Below, piece by piece: positions 43,185 through 52,843 of a stretch of 64,000 nt of DNA. The position numbers and the translations under genes were made by a program. The DNA is from Paenirhizobium cremeum (lineage in GTDB: Bacteria; Pseudomonadota; Alphaproteobacteria; Rhizobiales; Rhizobiaceae): positions 267,893 through 331,892 of the forward strand of contig NZ_JAGGCS010000006.1 in assembly GCF_022884085.1 (NCBI RefSeq). Direction: 5' to 3'. The first letter of the stretch is position 1. Each line of letters starts with the position of its first letter. The notes under the pieces are model-generated. The model did not search any database and was not told the DNA's origin. It saw only the letters and a program-made list of their open reading frames with translations.

Positions 43185-44672
43185 ATGAACACGCTGCCAA
43201 AGCATGTGACCGAAAGGCCTGTCGAAGCACTCCTCGAGGAAGTCGTCGGCCTGCGTGCCGAAATCCTCGACTCCTCGGCAGTACTGATCGAAAAGTTTGG
43301 GGTCGATGCGGTGGAGGCTGATCCGGCGCTTGCCAATCTGGCGCACTATCTCGCGCTCCGCCACCATGACCTGCGGTCGTTGCAAAGGCGCCTGATGTGT
43401 CTGGGTCTCTCCTCACTGGGGAGGCTTGAAAGCCGCGTACTGCCGACGCTCGATGCGGTGATTGGGGCACTCGGTGCGCTTGCAGGCAGGCCGGTTCCCG
43501 TCGCCATGCCGTCCGAATCCGATTTCTTTGTGGGCGAGGTTCGTCTTGCCGAAGCCGCACGCGATCTCATCGGACCGGCGCATCCCACCCGCCGCACGCG
43601 CATCATGGTAACGCTTCCGAGCGAGGCGGCGACAAATCCGGATTTTCTGCTGGACCTGGCAAAGGCCGGCATGGATGTGGCGCGCATCAATTGCGCCCAT
43701 GACGGACCGGAAGCCTGGCGGGCCATGGCAGACCATGTCCGGGCCGCGGGAGCGGCGGTCGGCCGCGAAATCGCCGTGCTGATGGATATTGCCGGCCCGA
43801 AAATCCGCACGGCAGAAGTGGTGCTGCCGGAAAAGAAGGCCAGACTTGTCGCTGGCGACAGAGTTCGCCTCGTGGCCTCCGGCAAGCCGCGCGTTTGCGA
43901 CCGGGTGAAATTCTCTGCTGGCGTCTCGCTTCCGGAAATGGTCACCCGCCTGTCCGTCGGCGACCGTGTGCGTTACGATGACGGTAAACTGGAAGCCGTG
44001 GTGGAAAGTCTTGCGGATGGCGAGGCGGTGATACTGGTGCAGAAGACCAAGGCCGGCGGCACGAGGCTGAAACCTGAAAAGGGAATCAATCTGCCCGATA
44101 CGTCGCTCGGCCTTTCGCCCCTGACCGCCAAGGACGAGACCGATCTTGCGACCGTTATCGAGTGCGGCGACATCATCGGCTACTCCTTCGTCAGCCGTCC
44201 GGAAGACATCGATCTTCTCGAAGAGGTGCTGAAGCGTTACGGCGTCGGGGGGCGCAGCCTCGGCCTGATCGCCAAGATCGAACAGCCGGAAGCGGTGCGC
44301 AATCTGCCGGCACTGATCGCCCGCGCCCGCCGCAGGGGGCCGTTCGGCATCATGATCGCCCGTGGCGATCTTGCCGCGGAAATCGGTTTCGAGCGGCTGG
44401 CGGAAATGCAGGAGGAGATCCTGTGGATCTGTGAGGCGGCTTCCGTGCCAGCCATATGGGCGACACAGGTTCTGGAGGATCTGGTGCGTGAGGGCATTCC
44501 AACGCGCGGGGAAATGACCGATGCCGCCATGGCGGTCCGCGCGGAATGCGTCATGCTGAACAAAGGCCCTGCTGTCGCCCAGGCAGTAGAACTGCTCGAT
44601 CGTCTTCTGTCGCGTATGGACGAGCATATCCAGAAGAAGACGCCGACGCTGAGAGCGTTGAAGTCCTGGTGA
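43185..44672 (+). CDS. Pyruvate-kinase-like protein lacking the C-terminal domain
   Basis: A ~495-residue protein of the pyruvate kinase superfamily. After a ~135-residue helical N-terminal extension not seen in standard enzymes, the TIM-barrel starts at RTRIMVTLPSEA; ARINCAHD, LMDIAGPKIRT, the B-domain, GLIAKIEQPEA and IMIARGDLAAEIGF follow. The sequence then reads AIWATQVLEDLVREGIPTRGEMTDAAMAVRAEC and ends in VMLNKGPA, where normal enzymes have LSGETA, with no regulatory C-terminal domain. Catalysis is plausible but not certain. ATG 43185 is chosen for its GGAG spacing. Confidence 0.75.
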   Translation: MNTLPKHVTERPVEALLEEVVGLRAEILDSSAVLIEKFGVDAVEADPALANLAHYLALRHHDLRSLQRRLMCLGLSSLGRLESRVLPTLDAVIGALGALAGRPVPVAMPSESDFFVGEVRLAEAARDLIGPAHPTRRTRIMVTLPSEAATNPDFLLDLAKAGMDVARINCAHDGPEAWRAMADHVRAAGAAVGREIAVLMDIAGPKIRTAEVVLPEKKARLVAGDRVRLVASGKPRVCDRVKFSAGVSLPEMVTRLSVGDRVRYDDGKLEAVVESLADGEAVILVQKTKAGGTRLKPEKGINLPDTSLGLSPLTAKDETDLATVIECGDIIGYSFVSRPEDIDLLEEVLKRYGVGGRSLGLIAKIEQPEAVRNLPALIARARRRGPFGIMIARGDLAAEIGFERLAEMQEEILWICEAASVPAIWATQVLEDLVREGIPTRGEMTDAAMAVRAECVMLNKGPAVAQAVELLDRLLSRMDEHIQKKTPTLRALKSW

Positions 44673-44708
44673 CCGCGCCATGACCGCCTTCGGCGGGCGA
44701 ACGGCCTC

Positions 44709-47700
44709 CTATTCGGCCGCCGTCTGTTTCAGCGCTGAAATCTGTGCGATGAAGGCGCGAAGCGCTGCCGGGCGCACCGGCTTGTGCTGGAGCGCGATAT
44801 TCTGTTTCTCGGCTTCCGCCCGTACTTCGAGCGTGCGGTCCGCGGTTAAAAGCAGAGCCGGCACATCGCGTTCATAGAGCGCGCGCAGCCGAAGGATGGC
44901 GCCGATGCCGCTGCCGTCGCCGAGATGATAGTCGGCAATGATGAGGTCCGGCGGTTCCCTGTCCGCGGCGACGATGGCATCCAGTTCCTCGATGGAGCCC
45001 GCACAGCGGATGTTGCATCCCCATCCGGAAATCAGGAGCTGCATGCCCTCGAGGATCTTGGGTTCGTTGTCGATGCAAAGGATATTGAGGCCTCGAAGCG
45101 GCTGTACACCCTTGTCCTGCCTTGCCAGTTCCGCCACGCCGCTGCCCATCGGCACCGACTGGTCGAGCGGCATGAGGACCCGGAAGGTTGTGCCCTTGCC
45201 CTGCTTGGAAGAGAGCTGCACCGGGTGGTTGAGCACACGCGCGATACGGTCAACGATGGAAAGGCCCAGGCCGAGGCCCGAGGCCGTGCGCATGCCTTCC
45301 TCCAGCCGTGCGAACTCCTTGAAGACGGTGCGGAATTTCGAAGACGGAATGCCGATGCCGGAATCCATCACCTGGATCGCGACCTCCTTGCCCTGCCGGC
45401 GGGCTCCGACCAGAACGCGGCCGGAAGGGGTGTATTTGATGGCGTTGGAGACGAGGTTCTGCACCAGCCGACGCAGCAGGTTGGGGTCTGAGCGTACCCT
45501 GAGCGAGGTCGGCATGACGATCAGTTTCAGGTTTTTCTCGCGTGCCATGGGTGCGAAGTCGGTCTCGATGCGTTCGAGCAGATCCCGCAGCGCGACGGAG
45601 GTTACACGCGGTTTCATGGCGCCGGTGTCGAGACGCGAGATGTCGAGCACGGCGCCGAGAATGATCTCGACGGACTCCAGCGCAGAATCGATGTTGCGCA
45701 CCAGCGAACTGTTCTCGCTCTCGCCGAGCCTTTCGACCAGCGAGGAGGAGTAAAGGCGTGCGGCGTTGAGCGGCTGCAGGATATCGTGGCCGGCCGCTGC
45801 GAAGAAGCGCGTCTTGCCGATATTGGCCTCGTCGGCGGCGGCACGGGCTTCGGCGAGCGCATGGTTCACCCGGGTCAACTCCGCGGTGCGTTCGCTTACG
45901 CGCTGTTCCAGCGTCTCGTTCGCCTGTTTCAGCGCCTTGTCGGCGGCCACCTGGCTCGTGATGTCGGTGAAGGTTGCGACGATGCCCTTGTCGGGCATGG
46001 CGTTGCAGCGAACCTCGATGATCCGGTCGCCCCCCGCCGTCACCAGTTGAAAGGGCGTGTCGAACTGCTGGAAGCGTCGGACGAGCGGTGCCTGTTCGCC
46101 CGCCGCCACGTCGCCGCGTTCCGCCAGCATCGCCACGATCTCGGCAAGCGGATAGCCGACCTGTCCCACATGCTCGGGCAAATCGAGCAGGCTGCGGAAG
46201 CGTCGGTTCCAGATGGTCAGCCGATTGCTGGCATCGAAGACGGCGATGCCCTGTTCCATCTGCGAAAGTGCCGTCTGCAGCATGTCCTGATTGTATTGCA
46301 GGGCTTCGCTTGCCTGATCGAGCAGCCAGGCGGTATCGGCAGAGGTATCCTCGGCCTTTTGCAAGATCAGTGACAGCACAAGGCGTGCGGAGGACGAGCC
46401 GATGGCGCTGCCGAGCAGTTGTTCCGAGAAATGGATGAACGCCATATCGGCGGGGCTGTCGTCGTCCAGCCTGCGACCAACCGTCTGCTCGTAGCTGCGG
46501 AACGACCGCTGCATGCGCTCGTCGCCGAGATAGCGGGCGATGGCGGCCTTGAGGTCGCCGACGGAGACCCGCGTCTTCCAGCCTCGCGTGGCAAATTGCG
46601 TGCGCGGATGACGCTTGACGAAGATGCCGGACTGGATGCGCTCGACGGGCCTGGGGTTGCGGCTGAGCGTGCCGGCGACGAAGGCGGCGGTGTTGACCAG
46701 CAGGCTGAGCAGTGTGCCGTTGACCAGCGGATCGGCTTCCGCACCCGTGAACATGTCGATGCCCGGAAAGAGGAAGCTCAGGATCGATGCCGCGATATGG
46801 CTGTTGTCCTCGGCGCCGAAACTCGGAAGGAACAGCAGATAGGCCCAGACGAAGAAACCGGAACTGAGACCCGCGATCGCACCGCGGGCATTGGCCCGGC
46901 GCCAGAAGAGACCGCCGAACAGAGACGGTGCGATCTGGGCGATCGCGGCGAAGGCCAGAAGGCCGATCGAGGCAAGCCCGGTCGAATTGTCCGCCGAGCG
47001 ATAGTAGACATAGCCGAGCAGCATGACCCCGAAGATCGAGGTTCGCCGGATATGGAGAAGCGTCTTGGCGAAGTCGGCCCGGTGGCTGGGCCGTACGAGC
47101 AGCTTCTGCCGGAGAAAGATCGGCAGCACCATGTCGTTCGAAATCATAATCGCCAGTGCCACGGACGCGACGATTACCATCGCGGTGGCGGCGGAGAAAC
47201 CGCCGAGGAAGGTGATGAGCGAGACGAACCGCATCTCGTGCGTGAGCGGCAGCGAAAGCACGTAGAGATCGGCGTCGCCGGTGCCGCCGAACAGCATGAC
47301 GCCGCCCATCGCGGCCGGCAGCACGAAGATATTGATCGCCACCAGGTAGAGCGGCATCAATATACCGGCAAGCTTCAGTTCCCGCGTGGTGCGGTTCTCG
47401 ACCACGGTCACATGGAACTGCCGGGGCAGCATGACGATGGCGAAGGCCGAAAGCGCAATCAGCAGGATCCAGCGACCGGGCGGCGTATGATGCGTCAGGG
47501 CCGCCATGACGGCCTGGTTCTCGACGGCCTTCTGCCAGAGATCGGCCGGCCCGTCGAACAGGAAGAAGACGACGTAGATCCCGAGTGTCCAGAAGGCTAC
47601 CAGCTTGACGACGGATTCCCAGGCGATTGCGAGAATGAGGCCGTCCTGGTGTTCGGTCGCGTCGGTGTGGCGGGTACCGAAGACGACTGCGAAACAGGCG

Positions 47701-48218
47701 AGCAAGAACGCAACGACCAGCGGAAGGTCCACGAAATAGAGATTGCCGGTGCCGATGCCGTAGTCGGTCGGGTCCACCATGGCCGTGACCGAATTGGAAA
47801 CGGCTTTCAGTTGCAGTGCGATATAAGGGATCGTGCCGACAAGGCAGATCACGGTCACCAGCATTCCGACGATGGGATTCTTGCCGTAGCGGGCTGCGAT
47901 GAAGTCGGCGCCGGAGGTCAGCTTTTCCGCCTTGGCGAGTTCGATGATGCGTCTCACGATCGGCATTCCGATCGTGAACATCAGGATCGGGCCGATATAG
48001 ATGGCGGTGAATTCCAGCCCGCGTTCGGCCGCGAGCCCAACGCCGCCGAAATAGGTCCAAGAGGTGCAGTAGACGGCAAGACTGAGCGCATAGACGACCG
48101 GCCGCCCGCTTGCGGGCACCCCGTAGACCCGGCTTTTCCGATCGCCATAGCTCGCCACTGCGAAGAGCAGCAGCAGATAGGCGAAGGCCGATGCGAAAAT
48201 GACCCAACCCGGAAGCAC
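44709..48218 (-). CDS. Sodium/solute symporter-histidine kinase-receiver fusion
   Basis: A 1169-residue inner-membrane sensor. The N-terminal ~500 residues have about 13 helices of the sodium:solute symporter family (e.g. YIALQLKAVSNSVTAM). Then comes a cytoplasmic linker, a PAS-like domain (MEQGIAVFDASNRLTIWNRR), a coiled coil, a histidine kinase with H-box AAAGHDILQPLNAARLYSSS (His near residue 810), HATPase sites DSGIGIP and GLGLGLSIV, and a C-terminal receiver (IIADYHLGDGSG, Asp near 1095). This is the CbrA/NahK-like layout linked to carbon or nitrogen source sensing. No response regulator is adjacent. Confidence 0.9.
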   Translation of the reverse strand: MLPGWVIFASAFAYLLLLFAVASYGDRKSRVYGVPASGRPVVYALSLAVYCTSWTYFGGVGLAAERGLEFTAIYIGPILMFTIGMPIVRRIIELAKAEKLTSGADFIAARYGKNPIVGMLVTVICLVGTIPYIALQLKAVSNSVTAMVDPTDYGIGTGNLYFVDLPLVVAFLLACFAVVFGTRHTDATEHQDGLILAIAWESVVKLVAFWTLGIYVVFFLFDGPADLWQKAVENQAVMAALTHHTPPGRWILLIALSAFAIVMLPRQFHVTVVENRTTRELKLAGILMPLYLVAINIFVLPAAMGGVMLFGGTGDADLYVLSLPLTHEMRFVSLITFLGGFSAATAMVIVASVALAIMISNDMVLPIFLRQKLLVRPSHRADFAKTLLHIRRTSIFGVMLLGYVYYRSADNSTGLASIGLLAFAAIAQIAPSLFGGLFWRRANARGAIAGLSSGFFVWAYLLFLPSFGAEDNSHIAASILSFLFPGIDMFTGAEADPLVNGTLLSLLVNTAAFVAGTLSRNPRPVERIQSGIFVKRHPRTQFATRGWKTRVSVGDLKAAIARYLGDERMQRSFRSYEQTVGRRLDDDSPADMAFIHFSEQLLGSAIGSSSARLVLSLILQKAEDTSADTAWLLDQASEALQYNQDMLQTALSQMEQGIAVFDASNRLTIWNRRFRSLLDLPEHVGQVGYPLAEIVAMLAERGDVAAGEQAPLVRRFQQFDTPFQLVTAGGDRIIEVRCNAMPDKGIVATFTDITSQVAADKALKQANETLEQRVSERTAELTRVNHALAEARAAADEANIGKTRFFAAAGHDILQPLNAARLYSSSLVERLGESENSSLVRNIDSALESVEIILGAVLDISRLDTGAMKPRVTSVALRDLLERIETDFAPMAREKNLKLIVMPTSLRVRSDPNLLRRLVQNLVSNAIKYTPSGRVLVGARRQGKEVAIQVMDSGIGIPSSKFRTVFKEFARLEEGMRTASGLGLGLSIVDRIARVLNHPVQLSSKQGKGTTFRVLMPLDQSVPMGSGVAELARQDKGVQPLRGLNILCIDNEPKILEGMQLLISGWGCNIRCAGSIEELDAIVAADREPPDLIIADYHLGDGSGIGAILRLRALYERDVPALLLTADRTLEVRAEAEKQNIALQHKPVRPAALRAFIAQISALKQTAAE

Positions 48219-48435
48219 GCTTCCTCCTCATGAACGGCGCGCTGGAACTGGAGGGAACTTTAAGGGAGTTTCCATCCATTTGAAATCGCTTACAGCTTGA
48301 CATTAAGTCGAAGATGCCCGTTCCGCGATTGCAGATTTACTGTTTTCGAAAGCTCGAAACTTGATTAACCATGCGGAAGGTGAGGTGTCCGGGGCGGCGG
48401 GCGCGTCTTGCTGTCTTTTTAGAAGGAGAAGGGTA

Positions 48436-48861
48436 ATGCTGAACGAGTTCAAGACATTCATTGCACGCGGCAATGTCATGGATCTCGCAGTCGGCGTCAT
48501 CATCGGTGGCGCGTTTGGTCTGATCGTCAATTCTCTGGTTCAGGATATCGTCATGCCGATCGTCGGAGTTATCTTCGGCGGTTTCGATTTCTCCAACTAC
48601 TTCCTGCCCTTGAGCTCGAAAGTGACGGCGACATCGCTCGCCGCCGCACGCGAACAGGGGGCTGTCTTCGCCTACGGCAATTTCATCACCGTGGTAATCA
48701 ACTTCCTCATCCTGGCCTGGATCATTTTCCTCATGGTCAAGGGCGTCAACACGCTGAGAGCCTCGCTCGAAAAGCAGGATCAGAAGGTTGCCGAAGCAGC
48801 TCCGCCGCCGGCCGATATCCAGCTTCTGACGGAAATCCGCGACCTGCTGAAGACCCGTTGA
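48436..48861 (+). CDS. mscL: Large-conductance mechanosensitive channel
   Basis: A 141-residue pentameric inner-membrane channel that releases solutes on hypo-osmotic shock. [20 protein letters not shown] is the typical N-terminal helix and start of TM1; TM1 runs to about residue 40 and TM2 is [26 protein letters not shown] (about 80-100); the C-terminal charged bundle ends [18 protein letters not shown] at 48423-48428 marks ATG 48436. An intrinsic terminator follows the stop. Confidence 0.96.
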   Translation: MLNEFKTFIARGNVMDLAVGVIIGGAFGLIVNSLVQDIVMPIVGVIFGGFDFSNYFLPLSSKVTATSLAAAREQGAVFAYGNFITVVINFLILAWIIFLMVKGVNTLRASLEKQDQKVAEAAPPPADIQLLTEIRDLLKTR

Positions 48862-48880
48862 TCGTATCTGCAGACAATCC

Positions 48881-48910
48881 AAAGACCGCAGCCAGTCTGC
48901 GGTCTTTTTC
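48881..48910 (+). terminator. Intrinsic terminator of mscL
   Basis: A 10-bp stem (48881-48890 / 48898-48907, AAAGACCGCA pairing) is followed by TTTTTC, 19 bp after the mscL stop. Confidence 0.85.
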
Positions 48911-49015
48911 ATTCATCACCAGAATCGATTCTGTGCTCACCGAATGTCATGGGATTTTCCGTGCGTGATGGGGTAGAGCTCCTGAACATCTGAAAGACTT
49001 TCAAAGAGGTTCCGC

Positions 49016-50185
49016 ATGTCGCTCGTCAAGGATCTCAGCCCGCGCGCTCTGGCGGCGCCGGAGAGCGGGATCGTCGAAATCATCAACTACGCCCGCGGGC
49101 GTGATGGCCTGCTGCCGCTCTGGGCAGGCGAGGGCGATCTGCCCAGCCCGGATTTTGTCAATCGAGCCGCAAGCGATGCGCTTCTCGCGGGTGAAACTTT
49201 CTACACATGGCAGCGCGGCATTCCGGATTTGCGAGAGGCTCTGTCGCGATATTACGCGCGGCATTTCGGCGTGAACCTGCCGCCGGAGCATTTCTATGTG
49301 ACCGGTTCCGGCATGCAGTCGATTGCGCTGTGTGTCCAGGCGCTGACAGAGCCCGGTGACGAAATGGTCTATCTGTCGCCGGCCTGGCCCAACATCGTTT
49401 CCGCCATAGAGATTGCCGGTGGCCGAGCTGTCGGCCTGCCGCTGACCTTTGCCGAGGGCCGCTGGTCGCTCGACATGAACGCGCTCGAAGCGACGGTCAC
49501 GCCGAAGACGAGGGCGCTCTTCATCAATACGCCGTCCAATCCGACCGGCTGGACCGCAAGCCGCGATGATCTCGCCGCCATCCTGGCCCTGGCGCGCCGC
49601 CATAATCTCTGGATCCTCGCCGACGAGATTTACGCGCTCTATTACTACGGAGCAGGACCGCGTGCGGCTTCCTTCCTTGATGTCATGGAGCCGGGCGACC
49701 GCGTCTTGTTCGCCAATTCCTTCTCCAAGAACTGGTCGATGACCGGCTGGCGGGTCGGCTGGATCGTGGCGCCCCCGGAAACCGGACAGGTCTTTGAAAA
49801 CCTGATCCAGTATTCCACTTCCGGCGTCGCGCAGTTCATGCAGCGTGGCGCGGTTGCGGCCCTCGACCATGGCGATGGCTTCGTGCGCGAGAATTTCGAC
49901 CGCGCCGCAAGGTCGAGAGACCTTCTCTGTGATGCCCTGATTGCGACGAACCGTGTTGAGACGCTGAAGCCGGAAGGTGCGCTCTATGCCTTCCTGAAGA
50001 TCGACGGCATCACCGACAGCCGGCAGGCGGCGATGGATATCGTCGATCGCACCGGTGTCGCGCTGGCGCCCGGATCAGCCTTCGGCAAGGGCGGCGAAAG
50101 CTTCCTGCGTGCCTGTTTCCTACGCGATCCCCGTCAGATCGAAGAGGCAGCGGACCGCCTTAGCCGCGACATCCTCTCCCTTTGA
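49016..50185 (+). CDS. Class I/II PLP aminotransferase
   Basis: A 389-residue fold-type I aminotransferase. Cofactor sites are NTPSNPTGW, the ADEIYALYYY segment (Asp and Tyr) and the Schiff-base lysine in ANSFSKNWSMTGWRVGW; the C-terminal Arg in FLRACF binds the substrate carboxylate. It may act on aspartate, aromatic amino acids or another; the local context does not decide. It follows mscL but the terminator between them suggests separate transcription. Confidence 0.88.
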   Translation: MSLVKDLSPRALAAPESGIVEIINYARGRDGLLPLWAGEGDLPSPDFVNRAASDALLAGETFYTWQRGIPDLREALSRYYARHFGVNLPPEHFYVTGSGMQSIALCVQALTEPGDEMVYLSPAWPNIVSAIEIAGGRAVGLPLTFAEGRWSLDMNALEATVTPKTRALFINTPSNPTGWTASRDDLAAILALARRHNLWILADEIYALYYYGAGPRAASFLDVMEPGDRVLFANSFSKNWSMTGWRVGWIVAPPETGQVFENLIQYSTSGVAQFMQRGAVAALDHGDGFVRENFDRAARSRDLLCDALIATNRVETLKPEGALYAFLKIDGITDSRQAAMDIVDRTGVALAPGSAFGKGGESFLRACFLRDPRQIEEAADRLSRDILSL

Positions 50186-50344
50186 TCGCGTCCGGCAGGG
50201 CGCGCTGCAACGGCTTGCCCTGCCGATCGGTAAAATTAGATCGATTTTCGAAAGCCTGTATTTAGTATAGTTAAAGTTAAACGGCGCGAATGGACGGATT
50301 GGGCGCCGGACGTAAATCTTGTTAAAGCCGGAAATGAATATGTT

Positions 50345-50371
50345 CTTCCCGATCGATAAAGAAACGGGAAG
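50345..50371 (+). promoter_or_regulatory. Leader hairpin covering the galE ribosome site
   Basis: CTTCCCG (50345-50351) pairs with CGGGAAG (50365-50371), and the 3' arm is the likely Shine-Dalgarno sequence 5 bp before the galE ATG. The fold could limit translation. Only the dyad is observed. Confidence 0.3.
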
Positions 50372-50376
50372 TAAAA

Positions 50377-51411
50377 ATGGCGATCTTGGTTACGGGCGGC
50401 GCTGGCTACATCGGCAGCCATATGGTCTGGTCTCTCCTGGATGCCGGTGAAGACGTGGTTGTCATCGATCGCCTGTCCACTGGATTTCGCTGGGCCGTTG
50501 CTCCCGCGGCGCGTTTCTATCTCGGCGATGTGGGCGACGACAAGGTTCTGACGCAGATCTTCGCCGAAAACGATATTGAGGCCATCATTCATTTTGCGGG
50601 TTCAGTCGTGGTCCCGGATTCCGTCGCCGACCCGCTTGGCTACTATGACAACAACACCGGCAATACCCGCATCCTGCTCTCTGCGGCGGTCAGGGCCGGT
50701 ATCGACAAGTTCATCTTTTCCTCGACGGCAGCCGTCTACGGCACGCCGGATGCGCCCGTGCCGGTGGTCGAAACCGCGCCCCTGCGGCCGGAAAATCCTT
50801 ATGGCCAGTCCAAGCTGATGAGCGAGATCATGCTGAAGGATACGGCCCGCGCCCATGATTTCCGCTATGTGGCGCTCCGCTACTTCAACGTCGCCGGCGC
50901 CGATCTGCTCGCCCGCACGGGCCAATCGACCGTGCGATCGACCCATCTCATCAAGGTGGCCTGTGAGGCCGCGCTCGGCAAACGACGCTCTGTCGAGGTC
51001 TTCGGCACAGACTATGCCACGACGGACGGAACCGGCGTTCGGGACTATATCCATGTCAGCGATCTGGTGCTCGCGCATCTGAACGCCCTCGACTATCTGC
51101 GCCGCGGCGGAGCCACGCTGACCGCCAATTGCGGCTACGGAAAAGGCTATTCTGTTCTCGATGTACTTCGCACCGTGCAAAAGGTTGCGGATGCGCCGAT
51201 CTCTATCGAATACCGCCCCAGACGAGAGGGAGATGCCGCCTTTGTCGTTGCCGATGCAACGCTGGCCCGCTCCACCCTGGGCTGGGTGCCGCGTCACGAT
51301 GATCTGAAGACGATCGTTGCGACGACGCTCGATTGGGAGCGTCGTCTTTCCCACGACGAGACGCCCGATATCGAAGGTCTGCGCCGCCGTCTTGCCGCGA
51401 GCAGTTTCTGA
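50377..51411 (+). CDS. galE: UDP-glucose 4-epimerase
   Basis: A 344-residue short-chain dehydrogenase/epimerase interconverting UDP-glucose and UDP-galactose, supplying galactose for surface polysaccharides. The NAD loop TGGAGYIGSH starts at residue 5; SSTAAVYG, the YGQSK motif (catalytic Tyr and Lys) and RYFNVAGAD follow. In rhizobia such a gene often serves exopolysaccharide (exoB), but no exo genes are adjacent here. Confidence 0.93.
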   Translation: MAILVTGGAGYIGSHMVWSLLDAGEDVVVIDRLSTGFRWAVAPAARFYLGDVGDDKVLTQIFAENDIEAIIHFAGSVVVPDSVADPLGYYDNNTGNTRILLSAAVRAGIDKFIFSSTAAVYGTPDAPVPVVETAPLRPENPYGQSKLMSEIMLKDTARAHDFRYVALRYFNVAGADLLARTGQSTVRSTHLIKVACEAALGKRRSVEVFGTDYATTDGTGVRDYIHVSDLVLAHLNALDYLRRGGATLTANCGYGKGYSVLDVLRTVQKVADAPISIEYRPRREGDAAFVVADATLARSTLGWVPRHDDLKTIVATTLDWERRLSHDETPDIEGLRRRLAASSF

Positions 51412-51468
51412 AATCGGTCGGAGTTCGTCGGTGGGGCGCGGTGGACCGCCGTTCCAGCCTTCGGCAGA

Positions 51469-51804
51469 TCAGCCGATTTGCTGCGCCATCTGGTAAAGGC
51501 CGGCGCAACGCGCCCCGGAAGCACAGAAAGCGAGAACGGGACCTTCCGTCTGTCTCAACAGATCTTTCAACGTCGTCGCCTGTTCCATGGCAACGGAACC
51601 GGGGATGACAGGCAAGTAGTAAGCCTTCAGCTTGGCGGCCTTCGCAGCCTCCTCGATGGCAGAAAACTTCGGCTGTCCCCAGCCTTCACCATCCGGCCGC
51701 ATGCAGATAACAGCGGCGTAGCCTGACGCCGCGACCTGGGCCATGTCAGCCGGGTCGAGCTGGCCACTCACATGATAGCTCTGGGTAACCGGGCGTATAT
51801 GCAT
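51469..51804 (-). CDS. TIGR01244/DUF442 phosphatase-like sulfur transferase
   Basis: A 111-residue protein of the beta-lactamase-hydrolase-like (Blh N-terminal) family. The family loop is AFCASGARC, with a cysteine and arginine (C94, R99) in a phosphatase-like or rhodanese-like arrangement; HVSGQLDP and CMRPDGEG are conserved. Homologues act in sulfide detoxification together with BigR and a persulfide dioxygenase; those partners are not nearby. A weak catata/tatatg dyad (51878-51901) lies upstream. Confidence 0.82.
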   Translation of the reverse strand: MHIRPVTQSYHVSGQLDPADMAQVAASGYAAVICMRPDGEGWGQPKFSAIEEAAKAAKLKAYYLPVIPGSVAMEQATTLKDLLRQTEGPVLAFCASGARCAGLYQMAQQIG

Positions 51805-52063
51805 TCTTTCCCTCGTTTTTCGATGACGGCCTGCAGCGCAGAAAGCGGGATTGTTGGTGACCGCTTCCGCGATAAAACATATAGCAATTAATATGTATAT
51901 GCCGGGCGGGCTTTTGGCAATGTGCGGAACTCGCGTTTCGTCGACGAACCGTCGTCAAGGATCGCCCAAATATGGGTGCGCCCCGGTTGTGAGCTTCTTG
52001 CCCGTTGACGGCCCTGGGGGCCGCGCCTAGCTGGAAGCCGTTCTTTCTTCGGAGATGTTTCAG

Positions 52064-52417
52064 ATGATCGCAAAGACCTTCCGCCTCCCGATTATGATCG
52101 CAACTCTCGTGCTTCTGGCCGCTCCGGCCGCGGCCGAGGAAATCTGGGCGATGACCACTTCTGAGGGAACCTGCCGCATTTCCTTTCATGAGGACCCGGT
52201 CGCCGATGGCGTCTTTGCCACCTTGCAGCACGACGATGTCTGCCCCGAGACTCTGAAGGCCGTGTCGGGTTACTCGATGAGCAATGGCGACAACACCATC
52301 ATGCTCTACACGACCTATTCGGGCCTGGAGATGGTCGGACGGGCGGACAAGGAAGAGCCAGGCCTTTATGTCGGCATGATCGGCGAAAGTAACTTGCGAA
52401 TCAGCCAGCTCGACTGA
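52064..52417 (+). CDS. Exported hypothetical protein, AprI/Inh-like
   Basis: A 117-residue protein with a signal peptide (about 1-23, LVLLAAPAAAEE). The mature ~95 residues have two cysteines (GTCRI and DVCPE) and a pattern W-M-TSEGTCRIS...LQHDDVCPETLKAV...Y that resembles the Inh/AprI metalloprotease inhibitor or Omp19 beta-barrel family. ATG 52064 is chosen because GGAG at 52051-52054 is well spaced; ATG 52055 abuts it. A family assignment is tentative. Confidence 0.6.
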   Translation: MIAKTFRLPIMIATLVLLAAPAAAEEIWAMTTSEGTCRISFHEDPVADGVFATLQHDDVCPETLKAVSGYSMSNGDNTIMLYTTYSGLEMVGRADKEEPGLYVGMIGESNLRISQLD

Positions 52418-52459
52418 CCGTAATGCATTAGGGTGTGGCGCGGTATCCTGTGCTGGCCG

Positions 52460-52843
52460 TCAGTGACCCCGGTTCGCCACAAGCCACTTCTGCAGTGCTG
52501 CGACGATTGCAAGCCTCAGGCATGCGCCCTCGGAAAGGGCGCGTTCTAGCGCTGTCCCATCCTCCTCAAAGCCTATTTCCGCCATGACCTCGCTTGCAGA
52601 AAGCGAACGTGCCGCCATGATCGCCCTGATACGCGCCACGCTCGATGGCATGAGATAACGCCCGCTGGCAATCGGCGAGCCGGAAAGCAGTCCCGTTATA
52701 TTTGCCTCGCCCGCCATGTCGCCGTCGCTGACATGCGTGGCACCGCCGAGCCATTGCAGGAATGCATAGCGCTGCTGCTCGGATGCCTTCTCCCAGGAAT
52801 TCTGAAGCTTCTGAAGGCGGTTGCGCTTTGATTTCCTGGACAT
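52460..52843 (-). CDS. Hypothetical protein, 127 residues
   Basis: Unrecognised. A basic N-terminus (MSRKSKRNRLQKLQNSWEK) is followed by a helical region (QRYAFLQWLGG) and a C-terminal segment ending in LRLAIVAALQKWLVANRGH. No membrane segment or signal peptide. The middle (MPSSVARIRAIMAARSLSASEVMAEIG) could be a helix-turn-helix-like DNA-binding segment. It is the last chromosomal-looking gene before the transposition genes. Confidence 0.55.
   Translation of the reverse strand: MSRKSKRNRLQKLQNSWEKASEQQRYAFLQWLGGATHVSDGDMAGEANITGLLSGSPIASGRYLMPSSVARIRAIMAARSLSASEVMAEIGFEEDGTALERALSEGACLRLAIVAALQKWLVANRGH

Noticed and set aside
46419..48233. 604-codon plus-strand frame opposite the kinase gene
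   Set aside because: Antisense of a well-supported multi-domain gene; composition is charged and without motifs.
45250..48303. 1017-codon minus-strand frame overlapping the symporter-kinase gene
   Set aside because: Second frame of a GC-rich coding sequence, with Arg/Pro-rich composition and no domains.
51878..51901. BigR-type operator before the DUF442 gene
   Set aside because: Only a 6-bp CATATA/TATATG dyad with a 12-base centre; too weak, and no bigR is nearby.
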